Assembly (NCBI GenBank): GCA_047517485.1
Contig: JAKZSU010000211.1
Location: 1 to 38,161 of the forward strand
Source: JAKZSU01 sp047517485
Lineage (GTDB): Bacteria > Pseudomonadota > Alphaproteobacteria > UBA7887
DNA length: 38,161 bases
Reading direction: 5' to 3'
Below, in pieces: positions 1-6,378 of this stretch. Positions within the stretch are counted from its first letter, which is position 1, and the number at the start of each line of letters is the position of its first letter. The translations under genes and the position numbers were made by a program. The notes under the pieces were generated by a model. That model was not told the origin of the DNA, ran no database searches, and worked only from the letters and a program-made list of their open reading frames with translations.

Positions 1-72
1 CTCGTCGCCCCGCAGCGCTTCCAGCGCCACCCGCGCCTTGAAATCTGCCGTGAACCGGCGTCGTGTTACCAT
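1..72 (-). CDS. IS3-family transposase OrfA, N-terminal fragment
   Basis: Only the first 24 codons are in the window. The translation begins MVTRRRFTADFKARVALEAL, the typical N-terminus of the helix-turn-helix OrfA protein of IS3-family elements, which binds the element ends and, as an OrfAB fusion, catalyses transposition. A good ribosome binding site, GGAGGA at 81-86, lies just upstream of the ATG at 70-72. The rest of orfA and all of orfB should lie beyond the window edge. The assignment rests on the characteristic start only. Confidence 0.75.
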   Translation of the reverse strand, partial: MVTRRRFTADFKARVALEALRGDE

Positions 73-140
73 CGTCGTACTCCTCCATTATCTGGCGGAA
101 TACACCTTAGCAACCTGTCCGATTTTCCAGGACCAGCTCA
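1..140 (-). mobile_element. IS3-type insertion sequence, left end only
   Basis: The terminal part of an insertion sequence runs off the window. Read on the minus strand it starts with TG (complement of 116-140, a likely terminal repeat ending at 140), then a short leader and a transposase start. The boundary at 140 is inferred from the TG..CA-type terminus and from an open reading frame of a different gene that begins exactly there. The flanking GAC at 141-143 is a candidate target duplication, but its partner lies outside the window. Confidence 0.7.
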
Positions 141-512
141 GACCTTCTCACCGGCCTAGAGAGTGAAGCATACCAGAAAGGCTGGAATGATGCAGTGGCG
201 AAAATCGTCGCCAGTGCCAATCAGGGGCGGCCGGACGCTGCGTCGGTTGAGACCAAGAAAATATCCACCGCGAAACCATTCACGTCTCAATATGAAACTC
301 CGATCATAAAAATGGTTTTACAGGTTATTTGCGACAAGCCTGGACTGATAGGGGCCGACATCATTAGAGAGGTCGCAGCCCGGGACAGCTCGATCACGCC
401 TAAGACTGCCGAGCGTACCGGGCGGACAAGCCTTTCGAGGTTGCGTAAAAGCGGCAAGATTAGGAAGCGGGGTACCCGATGGTATCCAGCCCAGGAGAGG
501 GAAAAAATTTAA
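141..512 (+). pseudogene. 3' fragment of a gene interrupted by the IS3-type element; winged-helix-like C-terminus
   Basis: The frame is open from the IS boundary at 141 to the stop at 510-512, so the first GTG (195) is probably not a true start. The segment before it reads LLTGLESEAYQKGWNDAVAK, which looks like the inside of a protein. The C-terminal ~65 residues have the pattern of a small winged-helix domain: helices around IIKMVLQVICDKPG and IIREVAA, then a basic stretch RLRKSGKIRKRGTRWYP. I do not recognise the family. GC is lower than in the rest of the window, suggesting accessory DNA. The 5' part should lie on the far side of the IS. Confidence 0.6.
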
Positions 513-541
513 GGCCAGCGGTTGGATCACTGGCCCTATAT

Positions 542-629
542 GCCCGGGTGGCGGAATTGGTAGACGCGGGGGAGTTGGATTCCCCTGATCTCGCGAGGGG
601 TCGTGCAGGTTCGAGTCCTGTTCCGGGTA
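542..629 (+). tRNA. Class II tRNA, leucine-type body with anticodon UGG (proline codon CCA)
   Basis: A full cloverleaf can be drawn. The acceptor arm 542-548/622-628 has G-U pairs at both ends. The D arm has the TGGCGGAATTGGTAGACGC pattern of bacterial tRNA-Leu. The anticodon stem 569-573/581-585 is perfect, with a 7-base loop 574-580 and anticodon TGG at 576-578. The long variable arm 586-604 folds to a six-pair stem capped by a GCGA tetraloop. The T arm is 605-621 and the discriminator is A629. CCA is not encoded. Bacterial proline tRNAs have a short variable loop, so body and anticodon disagree. It starts 29 bases after the preceding reading frame. Confidence 0.8.
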
Positions 630-641
630 CGCCTATTTGAT

Positions 642-778
642 TAGTTGACTTTGGTTTATGCCCCCGTGCTGCAATCGGTATGACAGGGCGGGTGTAGGCC
701 CGCTGTCCGACAGAGTGTTACGGCTCCTAGGACTGTGTAGGTTCGAATCCTACCGGGGGGATAAATCGAAGTCAATTA
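642..778 (+). repeat. Extended inverted repeat enclosing the tRNA-like RNA
   Basis: Bases 642-659 pair with 761-778 without a gap, directly continuing the acceptor stem of the tRNA-like RNA. Fifteen pairs are Watson-Crick and three are G-U in a plus-strand transcript (654/766, 652/768, 644/776). With the six acceptor pairs this gives a 25-step helix with a single mismatch (660/760). Confidence 0.75.
660..761 (+). ncRNA. tRNA-like RNA with abnormal anticodon loop and oversized variable arm
   Basis: The T arm 737-753 (GTAGG, TTCGAAT, CCTAC) is canonical. The acceptor stem 661-666/754-759 is perfect, with a G-G mismatch at the first position. The D arm (CTG/CAG at 669-671/684-686, GG at 677-678) resembles a leucine tRNA. 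The anticodon stem 688-692/699-703 is perfect but encloses only six bases, TGTAGG, so the anticodon cannot be fixed: GTA, TAG or AGG depending on alignment. The variable region 704-736 is 33 bases, longer than usual for class II tRNAs, with a GTCC/GGAC stem. It may be a pseudo-tRNA or a specialised RNA. Confidence 0.55.
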
Positions 779-809
779 TTAAGATATTGATTCGACTGGT
801 CGTTTCTGA

Positions 810-1635
810 TCAATGGGTTACGAGTGGCTTGTAAGTTAATCTCTTGCCCTCGGCCGCCCTGATCACGCGTTCGGTTCTTTCACCATCCGTCAACTTCCGC
901 GTATTCCAGCGAAGCTCGAATTCCGCCAAATAACGCGGCAGATGACGCTCTGAAACATGATGGAAGGCTCCAATCAGACCTCTTTTGAGCAAGCTATGAT
1001 AACTCTCTGCGAAATTCGTGTGCAGGATCATAGCTCTCACGTAATGCTTCGAATGATCAACCGTATGATGTGCCCGGAAATGATCGTTCAGCCCATCATA
1101 ACTGAGATGGGCATCAGTCACGATGGTCGCCGACTTATCGACGATTGGTTTCGCAACCCGCTGCAATGTCTTCTTCCGAACGTTCGGCACCACAACCGTG
1201 CTCGCATCACCTTCGCGATCGACCAAGGTCATGACGGCGACTTTCTTTTTTCGTTTACGGCCTTTGTGGCGGTTGTTTTTGGCTTTTCCGCGTACGAAAG
1301 TTTCATCCAGCTCGACCACGCCACCGCTGGCCCCGAGCAATGATGCGAGTGGGTCTTGCTGCATCGCAAGCCTGATACGATGGGTCAAGAACCATGCTGT
1401 CTGGTATGACACACCTAATTCACACTTTAGCTGGTTGGAGCTAATCCCATTTTTTTAAACTGCACATCATATGAATTGCCAGAACCCACTTTCCAAGTGC
1501 AATCGGGGAGTCCTCAAAAATCGAGCCAATCCGGACTGTGAATTGTTTGCGGCACCCTCCACATTTCCAGAGCCCGCGCCGGGTTGATTTGCCTTTCAGA
1601 CGATAGGCCCGACTCTTCGTATCACAATGCGGGCA
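810..1635 (-). pseudogene. IS1595-family (ISXO2-like) transposase, frameshifted and 5'-truncated
   Basis: Two minus-strand frames together give most of an IS1595-type DDE transposase. The upstream part (about 1457-1635) encodes a zinc-ribbon with CPHC and CGGC pairs and the phrase KSTRRGLWKC. The downstream part (810 to about 1450) encodes the catalytic domain, with VELDETF, VTDAHLSY and ESYHSLLKRG. The frames meet at a run of seven T on the plus strand (1450-1456), where one extra base breaks the frame. The first ~35 codons and that end of the element are missing: at about 1635 the sequence passes directly into an ABC transporter gene. Left boundary is not clear; it lies somewhere in 779-809. 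Confidence 0.8.
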
Positions 1636-1778
1636 TGTCGACGGTGCGCGATGCCGACGTGATTTATGTCATCGAGGACGGCGCGGTGGTCGAGCACGGG
1701 CGTCATCAAGATCTTTATGACGCCGGCGGTCTCTATGCCCGGCTCTACGATCTTCAGTTCGGTGACATCACCAATTGA
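1635..1778 (+). pseudogene. C-terminal fragment of an MsbA-like ABC exporter
   Basis: The last ~47 codons of an ABC exporter remain, from STVRDADVIYVIEDG (just after the H-loop histidine of the nucleotide-binding domain) to the stop at 1776-1778. Similar tails are found in MsbA-type lipid A flippases, and the position upstream of waaA-lpxK-lpxL fits msbA. The transmembrane domain, Walker A, signature and Walker B motifs are absent because the IS1595-type remnant abuts the gene at about 1635. An ATG at 1584 lies inside the transposon and would give a chimeric peptide. An intact copy must exist elsewhere if this was the only flippase; a chimeric assembly join is also possible. Confidence 0.7.
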
Positions 1779-1782
1779 GAAA

Positions 1783-2283
1783 TCACTGCGCCGGCACCAC
1801 GTTGCGCAATATGTCGAGAATCACACCGGTCGCGGTTTCCACCAGCAGCACGTCCGAGCCGACGATTTGGGTATCGGTGCCGTCGTAGAAGTCGCCGAGG
1901 TCGCCTTGCAAGCCATCCGGTAGTCCGCGCTTTTCCAGCCCCGGCGGCAGGCGTCCGTTGCGCTCCAACTGCTTGGCCAAGCCCGGCGGCAGCGAGTCGC
2001 GCTTGGCGAGACCTGGCGGCAGGCCACCTTTATTGCCACCGCCCTGGGCCGCGTTCTTGTTCTTTTTGCCCTTGTTATTCTTCTTACCGCGACGGTCGTC
2101 GTCGTAGTCGTCGTCATACTCATTGTCGCGCCCGACGCCGCCGCCACGATAATAATCGTCGATCACCTGGCGTTGAACCTCGGTGAACACGCGCTCGAGA
2201 ACGTCGCCGGATCGATTGGTTTCCTGGGCTTGGACGGAGGCCAAGGGAAGCAGAAAAATTGCAAGAAACACAAAAATACGCAC
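1783..2283 (-). CDS. Secreted protein with LPPGL repeats
   Basis: This 166-residue protein starts at a GTG with GGGAG six bases upstream and has a clear signal peptide (MRIFVFLAIFLLPLASVQAQ), so it is probably periplasmic. After a short segment come an acidic tract (DDDYDDD), a lysine/asparagine-rich tract, and four copies of a motif: LPPGLAKRDS, LPPGLAKQLERNGR, LPPGLEKRG, LPDGL. LPPGL-type repeats occur in small secreted proteobacterial proteins of unclear role. The final ~45 residues look folded (VGSDVLLVETATGVILDILR). It is convergent with the ABC fragment and divergent from waaA. Function unknown. Confidence 0.75.
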   Translation of the reverse strand: MRIFVFLAIFLLPLASVQAQETNRSGDVLERVFTEVQRQVIDDYYRGGGVGRDNEYDDDYDDDRRGKKNNKGKKNKNAAQGGGNKGGLPPGLAKRDSLPPGLAKQLERNGRLPPGLEKRGLPDGLQGDLGDFYDGTDTQIVGSDVLLVETATGVILDILRNVVPAQ

Positions 2284-2428
2284 ACTAAACTCCCGTTCGA
2301 GGGGAAATGCTCATACATATATGACTATGGTCACGCTCAAAATCGATGTGACAACAGTCGTCCCCCTGAGAAATGGGGCGCGAAAGCAAAAACACAAGTC
2401 TAAGCGCCGAGCGGAGATACGCTGAGAA

Positions 2429-3694
2429 ATGTACGGACTATACCGACTGACGACCAAACTGGGCGCGCCCTTGATCCGTAACAAGCTGCGCAGCCGCGCC
2501 GCCAACGGCAAGGAAGACCCGGCGCGCCTTGACGAGCGTTTGGGCCACGCGTCGTCGCCTCGGCCCGACGGCCGTCTGGTGTGGATTCATGCCGCCAGCG
2601 TCGGCGAGACGGTTTCCGTCTTGCCGCTGATCAACGCGTTGATCGAGGATCCCAACCTCACCGTACTGATCACATCCGGCACCGTGACCTCGGCAACGGT
2701 GATCGAGCCACATTTGTCGGAGCGGGTTATCCATCACTATGTGCCGGTCGATCTGGTCGAGGCCGTGCAGCGCTTTCTCGATCATTGGCGGCCCGATCTC
2801 GCGATCCTCGTCGAGTCCGAACTGTGGCCGAATCTGGTATTCGAAACCCTCGAGCGCGACGTCCCCATGGTGATGGTACAAGGCCGGCTGTCGGATAAGT
2901 CCTGGCGGCGTTGGCGACGCTGGCACGGCACCATATCCAGCTTGCTCTCGCGCTTTCGAATTGTCATCGCCCAGACCGCGACCGACGCCGACCGATTCCG
3001 CTCGCTCGGGGCGCAGGCCGTGGTGGTCACCGGAACGCTCAAATATGTCGCCGCGCCGCTGACCGCCGATATCCAGGAGTTGAAGGCCTTTCAGCGCATG
3101 GTCGGGGCGCGTCCGATCTGGCTTGCCGCGAGTACCCATGGCGGCGAGGAAGACGCGGTGATGACGGCACATATTGAAACCCGCGCGCAAATCCCCGATC
3201 TGCTGACCATCATCGTGCCGCGTCATCCCGAACGCGGGGCTGAAATCGTCGCCCACGCCAAGAGCCGCGGCTTGGAAACCAGCCGACGCACCGCCGCCGA
3301 CCCGATCAAAAGTACGACCGCGATCTATCTCGCCGACACGCTCGGCGAGCTCGGACTGTTCTACCGCCTGGCACCGGTGGTGTTCGTCGGTGGATCCCTG
3401 GTTGCTGTCGGCGGCCACAATCTGATCGAGCCGATCCAGCTCGGCTGCGCGGTCACCTGCGGCCCTCATCTCGACAATATGGCGGAAGTCGCGAGCGATC
3501 TCGTGGCCGCCGACGCCTTGCAAACGGTAACCGACGGTCACGCGCTGTCGCGGGATATTTCGCATCTTATGAACGATACCGATGCCCGCCTCAAACTGGT
3601 GACCGCACAGAAAGGCGTGCTCGACGATAAGGCGGAGATCCTCGATTTGGTGATGACCGCGCTCAAGCCCTACCTTCCCAGGCAACGGGGTTGA
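2429..3694 (+). CDS. waaA: 3-deoxy-D-manno-octulosonic acid (Kdo) transferase
   Basis: This 421-residue enzyme of glycosyltransferase family 30 adds Kdo from CMP-Kdo to lipid IVA at the cytoplasmic face of the inner membrane. An N-terminal membrane anchor region (about 1-20) is followed by IHAASVGE with the conserved Glu60, the family phrase LVESELWPN near residue 130, IVPRHPER, and the C-terminal FVGGSLVAVGGHNLIEP sugar-nucleotide site. Length is normal. A GGAG lies upstream of the ATG. The stop overlaps the TTG start of lpxK (TTGA), so the two are translationally coupled. Confidence 0.95.
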   Translation: MYGLYRLTTKLGAPLIRNKLRSRAANGKEDPARLDERLGHASSPRPDGRLVWIHAASVGETVSVLPLINALIEDPNLTVLITSGTVTSATVIEPHLSERVIHHYVPVDLVEAVQRFLDHWRPDLAILVESELWPNLVFETLERDVPMVMVQGRLSDKSWRRWRRWHGTISSLLSRFRIVIAQTATDADRFRSLGAQAVVVTGTLKYVAAPLTADIQELKAFQRMVGARPIWLAASTHGGEEDAVMTAHIETRAQIPDLLTIIVPRHPERGAEIVAHAKSRGLETSRRTAADPIKSTTAIYLADTLGELGLFYRLAPVVFVGGSLVAVGGHNLIEPIQLGCAVTCGPHLDNMAEVASDLVAADALQTVTDGHALSRDISHLMNDTDARLKLVTAQKGVLDDKAEILDLVMTALKPYLPRQRG

Positions 3695-4668
3695 ACGCGC
3701 CCACGTTTTGGCAATTCGGCGGCGTGATTCCCACTCTGCTCGCGCCAATCTCCAGCTTGTACGGTGTCCTGAGCGCGCGACGGCGCCGGGCCGCGAAACC
3801 GTGGCGCGCACCGGTCCCGGTGGTTTGCGTCGGTAATCTGGTCGCCGGCGGTGCCGGCAAAACGCCGGTGGCGATCGCCATCGCCAACCGATTGACCGCC
3901 CGCGGGCGGCGCCCGCATCTGCTCAGCCGCGGCCATGGCGGACGCGAGCGCGGGCCATTACAAGTCGAGCCGGGGCGCCATGACGCCCTCGCCGTCGGTG
4001 ACGAGCCGCTGTTGCTCGCCGCCGCCGCGCCAACCTGGATCGCGCGCGACCGCGCGGCCGGCGCGCGGGCCGCCGTCGAATCCGGCGCCGGCGCGATCGT
4101 CCTCGACGACGGATTTCAGAACCCGAGCGTGGCGAAAGACCTCTCTTTCGTCGTTGTCGATGGCGGCTACGGATTCGGCAATCGCCGTCTCCTCCCCGCC
4201 GGCCCGTTGCGCGAACCGGTTGCCGAAGGCCTCGCGCGCGCCGATGCCGTCGTCGTCCTAGGCGAGGATCGATTCGGCATCGGCGCCGACTTGCCCGCCG
4301 AATTGCCAGTTTTGGCAGCCACACTGGAGCCGGGTGAGGGCGCGGCAGCGCTACGATACCAACCGGTCGTCGCGTTCGCGGGAATCGGCCGACCGGACAA
4401 ATTTTTTGCCACGCTCGATTCCTTGTCGTGCGAACTTCTTGGTCGCCATCCGTTCGCCGATCACCACCGCTATCATGACCATGAAATCCTGGTGCTTGCC
4501 GACAAAGCCACCAAGCTCGGCGCGCTGCTGGTCACCACGGCGAAGGACCATGCCCGCTTACCCGACCACCTGCGCGCCCTGGTCACGGTTGTCGATGTCG
4601 CGGTGGCGTGGCAAGAAGAGGACCGGTTGGACTTGATGCTCGATGCCGCCTTCGATCCGAAGACATAA
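3691..4668 (+). CDS. lpxK: Tetraacyldisaccharide 4'-kinase
   Basis: The 325-residue kinase phosphorylates the 4' position of the lipid A disaccharide to make lipid IVA. The P-loop GNLVAGGAGKT is at residues 48-58; further family features are DEPLLLA near 93-99, LDDGFQN near 135, and the C-terminal TTAKDHARLP. The start is a TTG overlapping the waaA stop; no ATG gives the full conserved N-terminus (WQFGGVIPTLLAPIS). It is followed after five bases by the acyltransferase gene. In the pathway LpxK acts before WaaA, so this operon covers consecutive lipid A steps. Confidence 0.95.
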   Translation: MNAPTFWQFGGVIPTLLAPISSLYGVLSARRRRAAKPWRAPVPVVCVGNLVAGGAGKTPVAIAIANRLTARGRRPHLLSRGHGGRERGPLQVEPGRHDALAVGDEPLLLAAAAPTWIARDRAAGARAAVESGAGAIVLDDGFQNPSVAKDLSFVVVDGGYGFGNRRLLPAGPLREPVAEGLARADAVVVLGEDRFGIGADLPAELPVLAATLEPGEGAAALRYQPVVAFAGIGRPDKFFATLDSLSCELLGRHPFADHHRYHDHEILVLADKATKLGALLVTTAKDHARLPDHLRALVTVVDVAVAWQEEDRLDLMLDAAFDPKT

Positions 4669-4673
4669 ACCGC

Positions 4674-5555
4674 ATGCCAAAACGAATCCGCTATTTTTTC
4701 GAATATCTTCTCGTCCGCTTCGTCTACGCGCTATTCGGCCTGCTGTCGCTGGATCGATCGTCGGCGCTGGGCGGTTGGATCGGGCGCACCGTCGGCCCCC
4801 ATCTGGCGATCACCCAACGCGCGCACGACAATCTTGCGCATGCGTTGCCCGAATTGTCCGGCCAAGACCGGGACCGGGTGATCGGCGATATGTGGGACAA
4901 TCTTGGCCGAATTTTTGGCGAGTACCCCCATCTCGGCGCCATCCGACTCTATGACGGCGAGCACAGCCACGTCGAGGTGATCGGCGCCGAGCACGTCGAT
5001 CGCCTGCTCGAAGACGGCAACGGCGCGCTGTTCTTTTCCGCGCATCTGGGCAACTGGGAAATCGTGTCGCTCGGCGCCACCCGGCGCGGCGTCGACCTCA
5101 TCCAGATCTATCGCACCGCCAACAATCCCTGGGTCGAGCGCCTGATCCAGCGCGCCCGCGCGCCGATCGGCGGCCGACAACACGCGAAAGGCACGCGCGG
5201 AACCCGGCACATGCTGAGGGCGCTCAAGCGCGGCGAGCAGGTCGCCATGCTGGTCGATCAAAAATATAACGAGGGCATCGCGATCCCGTTCTTTGGCCGC
5301 GACGCGATGACCACCCCGGCGGTCGCCGAACTCGCGCTCAGGTTCCAAGTTCCGGTGATCCCGGCGCGGGTCGAGCGCCTCGCGGGCGCGCGCTTCCGTC
5401 TCACCGTTTATCCGCCGCTCGACCTCCCCGACACCGGCGATCGCCAAGCCGACGTCCGGAGTGTGATGATGACCATCAATCAAACCCTCGAACAGTGGAT
5501 TCGCGACCGCCCCGGGCAGTGGCTATGGCTCCATCGGCGCTGGCCGAAGGCCTAA
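4674..5555 (+). CDS. lpxL: Kdo2-lipid IVA acyltransferase (LpxL/HtrB family)
   Basis: A 293-residue inner-membrane acyltransferase that adds a secondary acyl chain to Kdo2-lipid IVA. An N-terminal membrane segment (about 6-26) is followed by the catalytic HX4E motif HLGNWE with His124 and Glu129, then the LVDQKYNEGIAIPFFG substrate region and the terminal PGQWLWLHRRWPK characteristic of the family. The reading frame is open further upstream to 4608, but the ATG at 4674, five bases after lpxK, gives the normal N-terminus. LpxL and LpxM are not separable from sequence alone. The 3' end is only four bases from the convergent M23 peptidase gene. Confidence 0.92.
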   Translation: MPKRIRYFFEYLLVRFVYALFGLLSLDRSSALGGWIGRTVGPHLAITQRAHDNLAHALPELSGQDRDRVIGDMWDNLGRIFGEYPHLGAIRLYDGEHSHVEVIGAEHVDRLLEDGNGALFFSAHLGNWEIVSLGATRRGVDLIQIYRTANNPWVERLIQRARAPIGGRQHAKGTRGTRHMLRALKRGEQVAMLVDQKYNEGIAIPFFGRDAMTTPAVAELALRFQVPVIPARVERLAGARFRLTVYPPLDLPDTGDRQADVRSVMMTINQTLEQWIRDRPGQWLWLHRRWPKA

Positions 5556-5559
5556 AATC

Positions 5560-6378
5560 TCACTCCTCCGGCATCGGTCCGGCGACCAGGACCGGGTCGA
5601 GCCGTGATTGCAGCCAGTTGAAGCGCCAGTCGAGATGGGCGCCGGTGACCCGTCCCGACGCGCCGACGCTGCCGATCCGCTGCCCTTGGGCGACCGATTG
5701 GCCCTCCGTCACGTCGATTCCGGCAAGGTGCAGGTATGACGAACTGATGCCGTGACCGTGGTCGAGGATCACCGTCCTCCCACTAAGATAAAGATCCTCC
5801 GCCAAGCCGACCACGCCGTCGGCGGTGGCAACGACCGGGGTGCCTTCCGGCGCGGCGATATCGAGGCCGAAATGCGGCGCTCGCGGTTCGCCGTTGAGCA
5901 CCCGGCGCGCCGCGAAGGTGCCGGTGATGGTCCCCTTGACCGGCCAGACGAAGGCCGTGAGATACGCCGCGAGGTCGCTTTCGATATTGCGCACCGCCTT
6001 GACCCGTGCCGCGTCGGCCTTGATTCGCGCCAAGGTCTCCGCGCTTGGAGTGACCATCTCTGGCGGCAGCCCGTCGATATGCTGCTCGTCGTACTCGCGC
6101 TGTTCGACCTTGAGGAACTGACGCCGCCGCGAGCCATCGGGACATCGGGTGTGGATCACCGACCACGGCGGATTGTCATGGCGAAACCCGATGACGAAGA
6201 TCCCATCGTCGCCGACCAGAACATAGGTACTATCGAAATCGACCACGCAGCCGGGATCGACGCGGCCGAACATGATGCCGCCCTGGATCGGATTGCCCTC
6301 GAGCACGAAGGTGCCGGCAACGGCCGGCGCCGCCACCAGGACGGCGGCGAAAACGAATAAGCATCGAAACAATTTCAT
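5560..6378 (-). CDS. Secreted M23-family metallopeptidase
   Basis: A 272-residue protein with a signal peptide (1-21, cut after AVA), an N-terminal beta-rich region, and a C-terminal LytM/M23 domain (about 145-262) of the kind that cuts peptidoglycan cross-links. The zinc ligands His169 and Asp173 (HFGLD) and His217 (SSYLHLAG) are present. The last motif, HxH in LytM, reads HLD here (His248, Asp250), as in a known subgroup with HLDWR. Its ATG overlaps the xseA stop (ATGA), so the two genes form an operon. Role in wall remodelling is inferred; cell-division factors of the EnvC type share the domain but lack catalytic residues. Confidence 0.88.
   Translation of the reverse strand: MKLFRCLFVFAAVLVAAPAVAGTFVLEGNPIQGGIMFGRVDPGCVVDFDSTYVLVGDDGIFVIGFRHDNPPWSVIHTRCPDGSRRRQFLKVEQREYDEQHIDGLPPEMVTPSAETLARIKADAARVKAVRNIESDLAAYLTAFVWPVKGTITGTFAARRVLNGEPRAPHFGLDIAAPEGTPVVATADGVVGLAEDLYLSGRTVILDHGHGISSSYLHLAGIDVTEGQSVAQGQRIGSVGASGRVTGAHLDWRFNWLQSRLDPVLVAGPMPEE

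Noticed and set aside
660..761. tRNA-Sec
   Set aside because: The long variable arm suggested it, but there is no eight-pair acceptor stem or UCA anticodon, and no sel genes are near.
957..1458. Plus-strand frames across the transposase
   Set aside because: The minus strand encodes clear IS1595 transposase motifs; the plus frames have none.
2438..3811. 457-codon minus-strand reading frame opposite waaA
   Set aside because: It is antisense to a clear waaA, has no recognisable domains and is expected from high third-position GC.
4731..5483. 250-codon minus-strand frame opposite lpxL
   Set aside because: Shadow of a GC-rich gene; no motifs.
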